This document shows, in pieces, positions 1 through 8,599 of a stretch of DNA of 64,000 bases (within the stretch, counting starts at the first letter, position 1; the number at the start of each line of letters is the position of its first letter). The stretch is from assembly GCF_001642935.1 (NCBI RefSeq), contig NZ_CP016761.1:2604001-2668000 (forward strand), read 5' to 3'. Position numbers and translations under genes: made by a program. The notes beneath the pieces were generated by a model. The model ran no database searches, was not told the DNA's origin, and saw nothing but the letters and a program-made list of their open reading frames with translations. The DNA comes from Fictibacillus arsenicus. GTDB taxonomy: Bacteria > Bacillota > Bacilli > Bacillales > Fictibacillaceae.

Positions 1-154
1 CCATGGATTTTTCAGATTGATCTTTATAATAAGCGTCTTGCTCAATAATAAGAATCGACTGATTTGCAAACTGCCTGTAAATTTCTTTAGCTACCGTTGT
101 TTTACCTGAACCGGAACCACCTGCAACCCCAATTACGATAGGTTTTTGTGCCAT
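1..154 (-). CDS. udk: Uridine kinase, N-terminal part (cut by window edge)
   Basis: Phosphorylates uridine and cytidine to UMP and CMP in pyrimidine salvage (family knowledge). The first 51 codons are visible: the protein opens [20 protein letters not shown], a Walker A P-loop at residues 12-20, followed by the uridine-kinase-like [10 protein letters not shown] stretch. The ATG at 154 is preceded by a strong GGAGGAG ribosome binding site. It lies 28 bp downstream of trmR and is probably co-transcribed with it. In B. subtilis two U32-peptidase-like genes (yrrN, yrrO) separate these genes; here they are absent. The C-terminus lies outside the window. Confidence 0.93.
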   Translation of the reverse strand, partial: MAQKPIVIGVAGGSGSGKTTVAKEIYRQFANQSILIIEQDAYYKDQSEKSM

Positions 155-182
155 TTTTATTACTCCTCCAAACTGCTTACCT

Positions 183-827
183 TTAGGTTTTTCGAATGCT
201 CACCATCATACCATCTCCCACCGGCAGGATTGAAGAATAATAATCTGGATGCTGTATGATATATTCATTAAAATTTCTAATTTTTTTAACAAGAGAACGC
301 AGCCTTCTGCTCTCTAAGCCGCTTTCATCCGCGACATACCCTCTAAAGAGAACGTTATCAGTAATGATCATGCCGTCTTGTGACAGCATTGCGGAATAAT
401 GATCAAAAAAGTTTTGATATTGTCCTTTAGCTGCATCAATAAAAATAAAGTCGTATGGGGCATATTGTTCTACTTGACTCTGTAATTCATTCGCATCCCC
501 GAGCAATAATGTAATTCTATCGTTGAGGTTTAGTACTTTAACATTTTCTTTTGCTATATTGTACCGTTCTTCATCTCTTTCAATACTTACAATTTCGGTT
601 GTCTCATTCGCGAGAGCCATTCTTATCGCAGAGTACCCGATGGCTGTACCAACTTCTAAAATACGTTTAGGACTTTTTAATCTGACATAAGTCAAAAGGG
701 TCTCCATACCCGATAATTCCATGATTGGTACATCATGCTGCCTAGCATACTGCTCCATTTTCAAAATATGTTCAGAGCGTGCAGGGATTAAATTTTCGAT
801 GTATTCGTTTACTTCATTTGAGACCAA
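183..827 (-). CDS. trmR: SAM-dependent O-methyltransferase, YrrM/TrmR
   Basis: Class I SAM methyltransferase of the caffeoyl-CoA O-methyltransferase-like family (COG4122). The B. subtilis homologue YrrM (TrmR) methylates 5-hydroxyuridine at tRNA position 34 to 5-methoxyuridine. Motif I ([15 protein letters not shown]) is at about residues 57-71, the acidic ribose-binding SIERDEER at 81-88, and the metal/substrate motif DAAKGQY at 131-137 with TDN at 156-158. The length of 214 aa is usual. The start is TTG, preceded by AAGGAGG at 9 nt. An extended -10 (TGTTACAAT) lies upstream. The hydroxylation enzymes that make its substrate (YrrN/YrrO) are not beside it here. Confidence 0.88.
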   Translation of the reverse strand: MVSNEVNEYIENLIPARSEHILKMEQYARQHDVPIMELSGMETLLTYVRLKSPKRILEVGTAIGYSAIRMALANETTEIVSIERDEERYNIAKENVKVLNLNDRITLLLGDANELQSQVEQYAPYDFIFIDAAKGQYQNFFDHYSAMLSQDGMIITDNVLFRGYVADESGLESRRLRSLVKKIRNFNEYIIQHPDYYSSILPVGDGMMVSIRKT

Positions 828-858
828 AGTAACACGCCTCCTTCACACTAACCGGTAT

Positions 859-867
859 ATTGTAACA
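859..867 (-). promoter_or_regulatory. Extended -10 promoter for trmR-udk
   Basis: Minus-strand TGTTACAAT (TGN plus TACAAT) about 30 nt upstream of the trmR start codon, between the mltG terminator and the gene. No convincing -35 box, as is common for extended -10 promoters. Confidence 0.5.
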
Positions 868-942
868 TAATCTTTTTATGAAGGCGAGAGTCTGTATATT
901 TCAATCTATTATGAATGTTTCTTAATCGTTTATAACAGTAAT

Positions 943-971
943 AAAAAAAGGATACTGTAATTTAGTATCCT
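943..971 (-). terminator. Intrinsic terminator of mltG
   Basis: On the minus strand GGATACT-AAATTAC-AGTATCC is followed by seven T residues, just past the mltG stop codon. Confidence 0.9.
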
Positions 972-980
972 CAGAAAATA

Positions 981-2108
981 TCATTGCTGCTCTTGCCATA
1001 CCTTCCATTCATCTCTGTATTTTCTGTATACGGCATTGTGTTCTTGCAATGTTTTTGTATATATAACTTCTCCGTTCGGTCTTGCATAAAAGAATAATTC
1101 GTCCATTTTTACCGGTTTTAGTGCTGCTTCAATCGATTTTTCCCCTGGAGATGTGATGGGACCGATTGGAATTCCTTTGTAGCGATACGTATTATAAGGA
1201 GAATCAACTTCTAAATGCTCATATAATACTTGTACATCAAAATCTTTTCTAGCATATTTGACCGTTGGATCTGAATCCAATTTCATGTCCTTTTCAAGTC
1301 TATTATAAAAAACGCCAGAGATTTTTTTCCGATCCTCTTCACGCTGAGACTCTTCTTCAATTAGTGAGGCTAAGGTGATCATCTCGAACATTGAATATCC
1401 GCTCTTTTTTATGTCATTCTCATATTTGGCAATAACAGTCGAGGACTGCTCTACCATTTTATCCACAATCTCTTTCAGCTCAGGCTTCTTTTTATCAAAT
1501 TCATATGTTGCCGGGAAAAGAAATCCTTCCAGCGGATAATAAAGACCTTCTTTGTAAATATCATCCGGTATATTCTTATATTTGTTCTGAAGTTCTTTTA
1601 GAAATGCCTTATCGGTCATTACTTTTAATATTTCTTCTTTTTCATAGCCAGTACTCGCACTGATCTCTCCGGCAATTTGAGGAACATTGAACCCTTCTGG
1701 AATTGTTAAAGTCAGTTCTGGTTTTTTAAATAGTTTCCCCTCTTTAAGAGCAGCGATTATTTCAGTAAGATTCATGGATGGAGACAATTGATAAACTCCT
1801 GCTTGAAAATCCCCTTCTCCCTTTACACGCGTATAAAGTTTAAAGAATTGACCGCTGTTAATGATTCCTTTATCTTCAAGCTCTTTTCCGATATTCGCTG
1901 TTGAAGAGCCGATCGGGATCTCAACAGTAAAATTTTCTTGATTTGCTGAATCAAAAGCTCCGATATTTTTATTGAAATAAAAATATAGTGTGCCAGCAGC
2001 AAGAACAATTACCGCTAAAAATAAAGCAATTATCGTTAATATGATGGATTTTGTGCGTTTCTTTTTCTTATTTTGTATGTAATTCCCAGACGACTGGAGT
2101 TGTATCAT
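981..2108 (-). CDS. mltG: Endolytic murein transglycosylase MltG (YrrL)
   Basis: Cleaves nascent peptidoglycan glycan strands at the outer face of the membrane and so sets strand length (YceG/MltG family). A basic cytoplasmic stretch (KKKKRTKS) precedes one transmembrane segment at about residues 24-47. The YceG domain follows, with the catalytic-glutamate region LIEEESQREEDRKKISGVFY and the C-terminal YKGIPIGPITSPG motif. The frame is open further upstream, but the ATG at 2108 (MIQLQSSG) is preferred: it follows GGAAGGGGGA, and the upstream extension would run through a promoter and a terminator hairpin. That gives 375 aa. It has its own promoter and terminator, so it is a single-gene transcript here. 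Confidence 0.92.
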   Translation of the reverse strand: MIQLQSSGNYIQNKKKKRTKSIILTIIALFLAVIVLAAGTLYFYFNKNIGAFDSANQENFTVEIPIGSSTANIGKELEDKGIINSGQFFKLYTRVKGEGDFQAGVYQLSPSMNLTEIIAALKEGKLFKKPELTLTIPEGFNVPQIAGEISASTGYEKEEILKVMTDKAFLKELQNKYKNIPDDIYKEGLYYPLEGFLFPATYEFDKKKPELKEIVDKMVEQSSTVIAKYENDIKKSGYSMFEMITLASLIEEESQREEDRKKISGVFYNRLEKDMKLDSDPTVKYARKDFDVQVLYEHLEVDSPYNTYRYKGIPIGPITSPGEKSIEAALKPVKMDELFFYARPNGEVIYTKTLQEHNAVYRKYRDEWKVWQEQQ

Positions 2109-2133
2109 CCCTTTTCCCCCTTCCATCTGTTTA

Positions 2134-2162
2134 ATTATACTTTTGCTAGCAGAAATTGTCGA
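2134..2162 (-). promoter_or_regulatory. SigA-type promoter of mltG
   Basis: Minus-strand TCGACA, 17-nt spacer, TATAAT, ending about 25 nt before the mltG start codon. Confidence 0.7.
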
Positions 2163-2184
2163 GATTAGCAGTAATAACAAAAAT

Positions 2185-2210
2185 AGGATGACTCCCTCAA
2201 GAGTCATCCT
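2185..2210 (-). terminator. Intrinsic terminator upstream of mltG
   Basis: Minus-strand AGGATGACTC-TTGAGG-GAGTCATCCT hairpin followed by ATTTTTG. It directly follows the stop codon of the small frame at 2210-2389 and isolates mltG from upstream transcription. Confidence 0.8.
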
Positions 2211-2389
2211 TACATTTTTAACAGTTTTAACCATATTGAAACAGTTTTTGGCAGTGCTGCGAGAAACCAATCCAAAAGTTTTAGTCGTGAATCCACAAAA
2301 TACAGGGTTGATTCCACAAGATTTGTACCGTAATCAAAAAGTTTTGCCCTTTTATCCACAAGTTTGCATTTACAGACATGGTTCGACAT
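2210..2389 (-). other. Unassigned segment with a possible 59-aa frame
   Basis: The stretch between repeat R1 and the terminator at 2185 holds an open minus-strand frame (MSNHVCKCKLVDKRAKLF...) ending exactly at the terminator. The putative ATG at 2389 has no ribosome binding site and I recognise no family. The DNA contains several CTTGTGGAT-like direct repeats. It could be a small protein, a decayed gene or a short non-coding transcript. I cannot decide from sequence alone. Confidence 0.2.
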
Positions 2390-2410
2390 TAGAGGATATT
2401 CTTGAAAGTA

Positions 2411-2546
2411 GTTGATTTCCATTCCAGGTTGCTTCGCTTTCCGCGGGGCGTGCGGTGAGCCCCCTCGCCGCTTTGCGCCTTTGAGTGGTCTCACCTGACC
2501 GCTCGTCCCGCAGGAGTCTCGCACCTTCCACTCCAATCAACTTGTC
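2411..2546 (+). repeat. Dispersed GC-rich repeat, copy R1
   Basis: Forward orientation. Begins GTTGATTTCC and ends CCAATCAACTTGTCA, with CTTTCCGCGGGGCGTGCGG, a GGTGAGCC...GGTCTCACC palindrome and CCGCAGGAGTCTCGCACC inside. The right flank carries the family's AACAACAATCTTTTAG end at about 2576-2591. It sits between yrzB and mltG. Confidence 0.9.
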
Positions 2547-2602
2547 AGTGAAAGAAATGAACAAAATTACTTAAAAACAACAATCTTTTAGAAAAGCGCG
2601 TT

Positions 2603-2637
2603 TTTAAAAAAAGAGGCTGCCAAAAGTAAGGCAGCCC
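2603..2637 (-). terminator. Intrinsic terminator of the yrzL-yrrK-yrzB operon
   Basis: Minus-strand GGGGCTGCC-TTACTTTT-GGCAGCCTC followed by TTTTTTT, 9 nt after the yrzB stop codon. Confidence 0.9.
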
Positions 2638-2645
2638 CATTAAGA

Positions 2646-2945
2646 TTATTCTGTTTCGTACTCGTCATCTTGGAATGTATTTAACATTTCCTCGATCATA
2701 TCCCACTCTTCATCTGTTTCAAGAGGGAACAAAGCAAGATCATCATCTGCTTCTCCCTTTTCTTCATAGCGGAAAGGGAATACTTCTACTTCATCCGTAT
2801 CGTCATCTTCTGAATCCGCTACAGGTATTGTTACCATGTATGATTTCCCAGTTTGATCAACATCGAATTTGAATAAAACTTCAAATAGATTTTCGTCACC
2901 GTTCTCATCTGGAATAATAATGCGCTCGCGTTCTTCTTTTGCCAT
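2646..2945 (-). CDS. yrzB: DUF1292 protein YrzB
   Basis: Small acidic protein of 99 aa in the DUF1292 family; function unknown. It opens MAKEERERIIIPDENGDENLFEVLFKF and ends in an Asp/Glu-rich tail (DDEYETE), the usual family pattern. It is the last gene of yrzL-yrrK-yrzB, 12 bp after yrrK, and is followed by a strong terminator. The conserved linkage to the Holliday junction resolvase-like gene and the IreB-family gene is typical of Bacillaceae. Confidence 0.9.
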   Translation of the reverse strand: MAKEERERIIIPDENGDENLFEVLFKFDVDQTGKSYMVTIPVADSEDDDTDEVEVFPFRYEEKGEADDDLALFPLETDEEWDMIEEMLNTFQDDEYETE

Positions 2946-2957
2946 AATAGGCTCACC

Positions 2958-3386
2958 TCAATTTTTATTTTTTTGGCTGTCCATATATCCTTGCAGAATG
3001 ATGACAGCAGCAAGTTTATCAATAACCTGCTTGCGTTTTTTTCTGCTTACATCTGCGGATATAAGTGTACGTTCAGCTGCCGTTGTCGTCAGCCTCTCAT
3101 CCCATAGGATAACCGAAAGGCCAGTAAGACTTTCAAGTTCTTTTGCAAAGTTTTGACAAGCCTCACCGCTCGGACCGATCGACCCGTTCATATTTTTAGG
3201 CAAGCCGACAACAACCTCGCCGATTTCATATTGAGAAATCAGCTCTTTAATTCTGTTAAAATCTTCTTCAGGATGGTTAGGACGCCGTCTAATTGTTTCA
3301 ACGCCTTGTGCTGTCCAGCCAAGTAAATCAGATACGGCAACACCAATCGTTTTTGTCCCGACGTCCAATCCAAGTATTCTTGTCAT
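2958..3386 (-). CDS. ruvX: Holliday junction resolvase-like RuvX/YqgF (YrrK)
   Basis: RNase H-fold putative resolvase or nuclease implicated in DNA processing and 16S pre-rRNA 5' end maturation in the YqgF family. It carries the N-terminal acidic motif [17 protein letters not shown] (Asp at residue 8), [12 protein letters not shown] in the middle, WDERLTT at about residues 95-101, and a C-terminal [14 protein letters not shown] acidic motif. At 142 aa it is full length. Its ATG overlaps the stop of yrzL by one base, indicating translational coupling. It is the middle gene of the three-gene operon. Confidence 0.93.
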   Translation of the reverse strand: MTRILGLDVGTKTIGVAVSDLLGWTAQGVETIRRRPNHPEEDFNRIKELISQYEIGEVVVGLPKNMNGSIGPSGEACQNFAKELESLTGLSVILWDERLTTTAAERTLISADVSRKKRKQVIDKLAAVIILQGYMDSQKNKN

Positions 3387-3661
3387 TAACGGCTTCCTTC
3401 TTTTTGATTTAAAAGGTACGATTTTACGAGCTCTTCGATAAGCTCGTCCCGCTCAAGTTTACGAATCATACTTCTCGCATCATTATGGCGCGGAATATAT
3501 GCCGGGTCACCTGAGAGCAAATAACCAACAATCTGGTTGATCGGATTGTAGCCTTTATCCTGCAGGGCGTCATAAACAGAAAACAGGACAGTTTCAACAT
3601 TCGTCTTATAAGCATCATCCTCGTTGAAATTAAACTTCATCGTTTTGTCCATAGAACTCAC
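3386..3661 (-). CDS. yrzL: IreB-family regulatory protein YrzL
   Basis: 91-aa IreB (UPF0297) family protein; the enterococcal IreB is a phosphorylation target of the Ser/Thr kinase IreK in cell-wall stress signalling. The conserved core [20 protein letters not shown] and [20 protein letters not shown] is intact. The start is GTG, with AGAGGTG 7 nt upstream; an ATG three codons in is too far from this site. It is the first gene of the operon with yrrK and yrzB, just downstream of alaS. Confidence 0.9.
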   Translation of the reverse strand: MSSMDKTMKFNFNEDDAYKTNVETVLFSVYDALQDKGYNPINQIVGYLLSGDPAYIPRHNDARSMIRKLERDELIEELVKSYLLNQKEGSR

Positions 3662-3739
3662 TTGCGAACACCTCTTTCTGAAGATCTCCCTTAAGGGACA
3701 AATTAGTTATTTTCTCTATTGTACATGATAGAGGAACTC

Positions 3740-6376
3740 TTAGGAAACCGTTTTAATCAATTCAACTGCAGAATCTATGCCTTCTTCTAACTTTTCAGGG
3801 TCTTTTCCGCCTGCCTGAGCCATGTCTGGACGGCCTCCGCCGCCTCCGCCGCAGCGAACCGCAACTTCTTTAACAAGGTTGCCCGCATGGTATCCTTTTG
3901 ACACTAAATCCTTTGTAACACCTGCTACAATATTTACTTTCCCTTGGCTTTCAGCACCTAAAATAACAATCCCGCTCTGAAGCTTGTTCTTTAAGTCGTC
4001 TACGATTGAACGCAGCCCGTTCATATCAGAAGCATTTACTTTTTTAGCGATAACAGATACTCCATTAATCGTTTGTACTTCGTCAACAAGACTTCCTGCT
4101 TCCAGGTTCCCAAGTTTTGAAGCTAATGATTCCTTTTCTTTTTGCAGTTCACGAATTTGATCGTTCAGTGCATCAATACGCTGAGGAACATCCTTAAGAT
4201 TAGTTTTTAATTTTGCTGCAGTATCTTTTAACAGCTGAACTTGACCATTCATTAACCGGTAAGCTGCTTCACCAGTAACAGCTTCAATACGTCTTGTACC
4301 AGCACCAATTCCTGATTCTGATACAATTTTAAACAATCCGATCTCAGCCGTATTGTTCACATGACATCCTCCGCATAATTCCAGGCTGTAATCTCCAACT
4401 TTTACTACACGGACTGTTTCACCATATTTTTCACCGAAAAGAGCCATAGCTCCCATAGCTTTTGCCTCAGCAATATTTTTCACCATTTTTTCAACCGGAA
4501 TATTTTCCCATACTTTTTCGTTTACGATCTCTTCAATCTTCTCAAGTTCTTCTGAAGAGATGCTTCCAAAATGCGTAAAGTCAAATCGCAGTCGGTCTTC
4601 CTGAACAAGTGAGCCCGCCTGATTAACGTGTGTGCCTAGAACATCTTTTAAAGCCTGATGAAGCAAATGTGTTGCTGTATGATTTTTTACTACTTTTGCG
4701 CGTGTTTCTCTGTCAACTTGTACAGAGACTTGCATGTTATTTTCCAAAACACCTTTTTCGACAATTACTGTATGCAAATTTTGTCCATTTGGAGCTTTTT
4801 GCACATCTTTTACTTGTAACTGAAGGTTGTTTCCTGTAATTGTTCCCTGGTCAGCAATCTGACCTCCGCTTTCAGCATAAAATGGCGTTTCATCAAGAAT
4901 AACCTGAGCCTCATCCCCTACTGATACCATGGAAACACGCTCTCCGTTTTGCAGAACTTCAAGAATTCTTGCTTCCCCGCTCAAGCTGTCATAACCTGAA
5001 AACTCACTTTTTACAGTAATGTCTGAAAGAACGCCGCCTTGTACCTGCATGCTGTCAACTTCTTGTCTAGCAGCACGTGCACGTTCACGCTGAGCTTTCA
5101 TTTCGGATTCAAAGCCTTCCAGGTCAACTTCCATTCCATTTTCTGCTGCATACTCTTGTGTTAATTCAAATGGGAAACCGAATGTATCATACAGTTTAAA
5201 TGCGTCTTTACCGGAAATAATTTTATTGTTTACTGATTTTTCTTTAGTGATCACATCTTCCAGGATAGCTAATCCTTCGTTAATCGTTTCATGGAATCTT
5301 TCTTCTTCTGTCTTTACAACTTTTTGGATAAAAGGTACTTTTTCTTTCACTTCTGGATAGAAATCAACCATGATATCAGCAACAGTAGGCACTAATTCAT
5401 ACATGAAAGGCTTATTGATATTGATCTTTTTAGCAAAACGGATCGCTCTTCTAATCAACCGTCTTAAGATGTAGCCTCTTCCCTCATTAGAAGGCAGTGC
5501 GTTATCACCAATCGCAAAGCTTACAGTACGAATATGGTCTGCGATAACTTTGAAAGCTGTATCACTTTCTGCACTGTGCCCATAAGACGTATTTGAAAGC
5601 TTCTCCGTTTCCTTAATGATTGGCAGGAAAAGGTCAGTCTCAAAGTTTGTCTTCGTATCTTGAATAACAGATACCATTCTTTCAAGCCCCATGCCTGTAT
5701 CGATATTTTTCTTAGGCAGTGGTGTATATGTGCCGTCTGGATTATGGTTGAACTGAGAAAACACTAGATTCCATACTTCAAGATATCTTTCATTCTCACC
5801 GCCAGGATATAATTCAGGGTCTGAAGTGTCATTTCCATAAGACTCACCGCGATCATAAAAGATCTCAGTGTTAGGTCCGCTTGGGCCTTCTCCGATATCC
5901 CAGAAGTTCCCCTCTAAACGAATGATTCGTTCTTCAGGCAATCCTACTTGTTTTGTCCAAATATCAAAAGCTTCATCATCTTCAGGGTGGATCGTAACAG
6001 AAAGTTTTTCTGGATCAAATCCGATCCATTCTTCACTCGTTAAAAACTCCCAAGCCCAGAGAATTGCTTCCACTTTAAAATAGTCACCGATCGAGAAATT
6101 GCCTAGCATTTCAAAGAAAGTATGGTGTCTTGCTGTAATCCCAACGTTCTCAATATCATTTGTACGGATAGATTTTTGTGCATTCGTAATACGCGGATTC
6201 TCTGGAATCACACGGCCGTCAAAATACTTTTTGAGCGTAGCTACCCCACTGTTGATCCAAAGCAAAGTTGGGTCTTCGTGCGGAACAAGAGAAGCACTTG
6301 GCTCTACACGATGGCCTTTCTCTTGGAAAAAATCGAGGAACATTTGTCTAACTTGAGCTGAAGTCAAAGTTTTCAT
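3740..6376 (-). CDS. alaS: Alanine--tRNA ligase
   Basis: Charges tRNA-Ala and edits mischarged Ser and Gly. The order is class II catalytic core (from about residue 5, with [15 protein letters not shown]), the tRNA-recognition region, the editing domain with zinc-ligand motifs HTATH at about residue 562 and CGGCH at about 667, a coiled-coil linker, and a Gly-rich C-Ala domain ([16 protein letters not shown]). Length 878 aa is usual. A T-box leader with transcription terminator (6641-6880) controls it, and repeat R2 is inserted between that terminator and the start codon. No clear terminator is seen before yrzL, so read-through into that operon is possible. Confidence 0.98.
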   Translation of the reverse strand: MKTLTSAQVRQMFLDFFQEKGHRVEPSASLVPHEDPTLLWINSGVATLKKYFDGRVIPENPRITNAQKSIRTNDIENVGITARHHTFFEMLGNFSIGDYFKVEAILWAWEFLTSEEWIGFDPEKLSVTIHPEDDEAFDIWTKQVGLPEERIIRLEGNFWDIGEGPSGPNTEIFYDRGESYGNDTSDPELYPGGENERYLEVWNLVFSQFNHNPDGTYTPLPKKNIDTGMGLERMVSVIQDTKTNFETDLFLPIIKETEKLSNTSYGHSAESDTAFKVIADHIRTVSFAIGDNALPSNEGRGYILRRLIRRAIRFAKKININKPFMYELVPTVADIMVDFYPEVKEKVPFIQKVVKTEEERFHETINEGLAILEDVITKEKSVNNKIISGKDAFKLYDTFGFPFELTQEYAAENGMEVDLEGFESEMKAQRERARAARQEVDSMQVQGGVLSDITVKSEFSGYDSLSGEARILEVLQNGERVSMVSVGDEAQVILDETPFYAESGGQIADQGTITGNNLQLQVKDVQKAPNGQNLHTVIVEKGVLENNMQVSVQVDRETRAKVVKNHTATHLLHQALKDVLGTHVNQAGSLVQEDRLRFDFTHFGSISSEELEKIEEIVNEKVWENIPVEKMVKNIAEAKAMGAMALFGEKYGETVRVVKVGDYSLELCGGCHVNNTAEIGLFKIVSESGIGAGTRRIEAVTGEAAYRLMNGQVQLLKDTAAKLKTNLKDVPQRIDALNDQIRELQKEKESLASKLGNLEAGSLVDEVQTINGVSVIAKKVNASDMNGLRSIVDDLKNKLQSGIVILGAESQGKVNIVAGVTKDLVSKGYHAGNLVKEVAVRCGGGGGGRPDMAQAGGKDPEKLEEGIDSAVELIKTVS

Positions 6377-6460
6377 TGTTTCATTCTCCTTTTTACTTAA
6401 TTAGATAATCGTTAAAGATTAATACTTTAAACATTTTTGTGGAGTACGCTTCATTGACTA

Positions 6461-6590
6461 GTTGATTGGAGCGCAAGGTGCGAGACTCCAGCGGGATTAG
6501 CGGGACAGGTGAGACCACGACAGGCTTGATAAGCCTAGGGGGCTCACCGCACGCCCCGCGGAAAGCGAGCATCCTGGAGCGGAAATCAAC
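6461..6590 (-). repeat. Dispersed GC-rich repeat, copy R2 (in alaS leader)
   Basis: Reverse orientation: GTTGATTGGAGCGCAAGG at the left, GGAAATCAAC at the right, with GGACAGGTGAGACC and GGGGCTCACCGCACGCC forming the inner palindrome. Outer inverted repeats are eroded. It lies in the alaS 5' untranslated region, downstream of the T-box terminator, so it is transcribed whenever alaS is read through. Confidence 0.9.
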
Positions 6591-6640
6591 TGCTCCTATT
6601 AACTACAAATGTTTTAATAAATAATCTTTAGATAAAATAA

Positions 6641-6880
6641 AAAACTCCCATCCCAAAAAACAGGGACGAGAGTTTGAATTCACGCGGTACCACCCTGGTT
6701 ACATGTAAAAACATGTCACCTTGATTACAGCCTTAACGCGGCTTAACGGCAGATTTTCCTTCTGCACTCCAGAGTAGCTTTCCGTTTCCTTCTTTCTGAA
6801 ACACCTTTCAGCCGGTGGATGTTTCTCTCTTTAGAAAGGACTAAACGTACTTATCTCTTTCAACGATTTTTGTTCTTCTA
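6641..6880 (-). promoter_or_regulatory. T-box leader controlling alaS
   Basis: tRNA-sensing transcription attenuator. The 14-nt T-box core AGGGTGGTACCGCG lies at 6683-6696 (minus strand). The terminator is an 11-bp GC-rich stem (ACTCTCGTCCC with GGGATGGGAGT) at 6644-6674 followed by six T residues. A GCT at 6776-6778 is a plausible alanine specifier codon; the rest of stem I (ACCGGCTGAAAGGTGTTTC) is visible upstream. Uncharged tRNA-Ala should favour antitermination. Confidence 0.93.
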
Positions 6881-6885
6881 GCGTT

Positions 6886-6915
6886 AGTATACGTTTATTT
6901 ATTCTGACTTGTCAA
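6886..6915 (-). promoter_or_regulatory. Promoter of the alaS leader
   Basis: Minus-strand TTGACA, 18-nt spacer, TATACT. The -35 box lies inside the last codons of yrrI and the -10 just past its stop, placing the transcript start near 6879. Confidence 0.85.
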
Positions 6916-7984
6916 TCGGATGTTGTCTTAATCGGTGTTCCCGAATATGAATAACAATAACTTTGATTACGCTAAATACCGGAACAGCTAAGATCATTCC
7001 CGGCACTCCCGCGAGTTCACTGCCTAAAAGGAGCGAAAAGATGATAAAAACAGGATGGATATGGACGTTTCTACCCACAATAAATGGTCCAAGAATATTC
7101 CCTTCAATAAACTGCAATACAAGCATTATTCCTACTGTTATCCATACCATCTTCCAAGAGATCGTCAAAGCAATAAGAATGACAGGAATAGCCCCTAAAA
7201 TCGGACCAAAATAAGGAATGATATCAGTAACCGCAATCACAATTCCTAATAGAATCGGATAAGGCATACCGACAATCCAAAGGGCAATCATCGCTGCAGC
7301 ACCTAGAATAGCTCCTACAAACAGCTGTCCTCTAATATAGCCTCCCAGTGATTTATCTACATCTTCTATAAGATGCTTACCTTCATGGCGGAATCTGCGT
7401 GGTGTAATATACCACACAGCTTTTTTTATTTTTTCAAAATCGTTCAGAAAATAAAAAACTAAAAAAGGAACTACGATAATTACAAAGAAATAATCAACAA
7501 TTTTTCTTAAAGAAAAAATTGCATTCGTTAGAATGTTCTGTGCGCTTATTTCCATTTTGACAATATATTGTTCAATTTTTGAATGAACCGAATAAGGGAG
7601 GGCTGAAGTTCCTTTATCGACTCTGGATAAAAGCTCTTTGTAATCTTTTGCAAGAGCTGGCACATTTTCTAACAGCTGTTTTAATTGAACTACAAAATAA
7701 GGAAAACCTTTAACGATGGTATAGCCTAACCCTCCAAAGAACAATAGGTATATCGTTAAAATTGCAACAAATCGCGGAACACCTTTCTCATGCACATACT
7801 CTACTAACGGATGAAGCAGATATGTAATTAGAGCGGCGAGAAAGAAAGGCAAAAATACACCTTGCAGCGCCTTTAAAAATGGGTGGTACAAAGGATTTAA
7901 CTTCATAAGAAGGAATAAGCATAAAAACAGCAATAAAAGAAGGGCCAGCCGATAAATCCACTTCATTCGATTTTCCTTTGTCAT
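6899..7984 (-). CDS. yrrI: AI-2E family transporter YrrI
   Basis: Polytopic membrane protein of the AI-2E/TqsA/PerM family, probably an exporter or ion-coupled transporter; substrate unknown. Of 361 aa, about seven to eight hydrophobic segments are visible, starting at residues 9-27 and 30-60. The family signature PYFGPILGAIPVILIAL lies near residues 255-272, and the protein ends in a basic tail. The ATG at 7984 follows GAGGAAGT closely. B. subtilis has glnQHMP just upstream of this gene; here two small genes are there instead. The 3' end houses the alaS promoter. Confidence 0.88.
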   Translation of the reverse strand: MTKENRMKWIYRLALLLLLFLCLFLLMKLNPLYHPFLKALQGVFLPFFLAALITYLLHPLVEYVHEKGVPRFVAILTIYLLFFGGLGYTIVKGFPYFVVQLKQLLENVPALAKDYKELLSRVDKGTSALPYSVHSKIEQYIVKMEISAQNILTNAIFSLRKIVDYFFVIIVVPFLVFYFLNDFEKIKKAVWYITPRRFRHEGKHLIEDVDKSLGGYIRGQLFVGAILGAAAMIALWIVGMPYPILLGIVIAVTDIIPYFGPILGAIPVILIALTISWKMVWITVGIMLVLQFIEGNILGPFIVGRNVHIHPVFIIFSLLLGSELAGVPGMILAVPVFSVIKVIVIHIREHRLRQHPIDKSE

Positions 7985-8002
7985 ACTTCCTCACCCTTTT
8001 TT

Positions 8003-8030
8003 TAAAAAACCCCGTCTTAAATAGACGGGG
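8003..8030 (-). terminator. Intrinsic terminator of yrzQ
   Basis: Minus-strand CCCCGTCT-ATTTA-AGACGGGG followed by TTTTTT, between the small yrzQ-like gene and yrrI. Confidence 0.9.
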
Positions 8031-8037
8031 AATACAT

Positions 8038-8217
8038 TTAATAAATGGCTTTTGCGATTCTTTTTCGGATTTTCTTTGCACGTCTCGAAGTCCAAAGGTC
8101 ACCGATATCCGAAAAATTCATGTTCATCCTGGACATTCTTGACATCCTTCTGTTTCTCATCGCATATGTTGCCGCTCCAATACCAAGTGCGAAAAGAGAA
8201 CTCATCGTCCTATTCAT
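8038..8217 (-). CDS. yrzQ: Small basic protein, YrzQ-like (DUF3918)
   Basis: 59-aa protein: a short hydrophobic stretch (SSLFALGIGAATYAM, residues 6-20) followed by a very basic, Met/Arg-rich tail ending in RRAKKIRKRIAKAIY. This layout resembles the DUF3918/YrzQ family found beside yrrI in Bacillus; the assignment is from position and composition. GAGGTG lies 7 nt before the ATG at 8217. A terminator follows immediately. Function unknown. Confidence 0.7.
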   Translation of the reverse strand: MNRTMSSLFALGIGAATYAMRNRRMSRMSRMNMNFSDIGDLWTSRRAKKIRKRIAKAIY

Positions 8218-8250
8218 GCTTTATCACCTCGACATCAGAGTAATAAAAAC

Positions 8251-8448
8251 TTACGAAGTACTTTCCCTATAAGTCAGGTCATGATCTTCAAACAAGTCGT
8301 CAAGTGATGTTAATGAGCCGTCTTCTTCCACTTGATGAAGGGACAGTCTTCCTTTTTCAATGGAAAGCTCAATAAAACAGTTCCAGCAATAATACTGGTT
8401 CACCCCGATTTTCCCAATATCTTTACGGCTGCAGTTCGGACATTCCAC
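8251..8448 (-). CDS. yrzR: Small zinc-ribbon protein (YrzR-like)
   Basis: 65 aa with two CxxC knuckles: CPNC at residues 3-6 and CWNC at about 21-24 (YYCWNC), spaced as in a zinc ribbon, then an acidic C-terminal half (SLDDLFEDHD). The start is GTG with AAGGAGA 8 nt upstream; an ATG two bases in is out of frame. It is upstream of the yrzQ-like gene by 33 bp and likely co-transcribed. No enzymatic role is evident; the gene name is by synteny with B. subtilis. Confidence 0.75.
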   Translation of the reverse strand: MECPNCSRKDIGKIGVNQYYCWNCFIELSIEKGRLSLHQVEEDGSLTSLDDLFEDHDLTYRESTS

Positions 8449-8550
8449 TTGCTCTCTCTCCTTTAAATTTACTTTTACAAGGGTGTCCTGAAACTTAATA
8501 AATTATACGCCAGAATTGGATTTGAAGTATCGTGCTGCCTATAGATATGA

Positions 8551-8599
8551 AAAAAGAAATGTCCGATAAGATGCTTTTTCGTCATCCTCCGAACATTTC
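8551..8599 (-). terminator. Intrinsic terminator of recD2
   Basis: Minus-strand GAAATGTTCGG pairs with TCGGACATTTC across a 23-nt loop and is followed by TTTTTTC. The first arm starts at the recD2 stop codon. Confidence 0.75.

Noticed and set aside
2109-2270. 54-residue N-terminal extension of MltG
   Set aside because: It would translate through the mltG promoter and a strong terminator hairpin.
2370-2564. Frames running through the dispersed repeats (also near 22402-22686, 33660-33929, 49156-49398, 61420-61794, 63023-63325)
   Set aside because: The translated pieces (such as SAGRAVS, RLTARPAES) recur only because the repeat DNA recurs; the frames differ between copies and have no ribosome binding sites.
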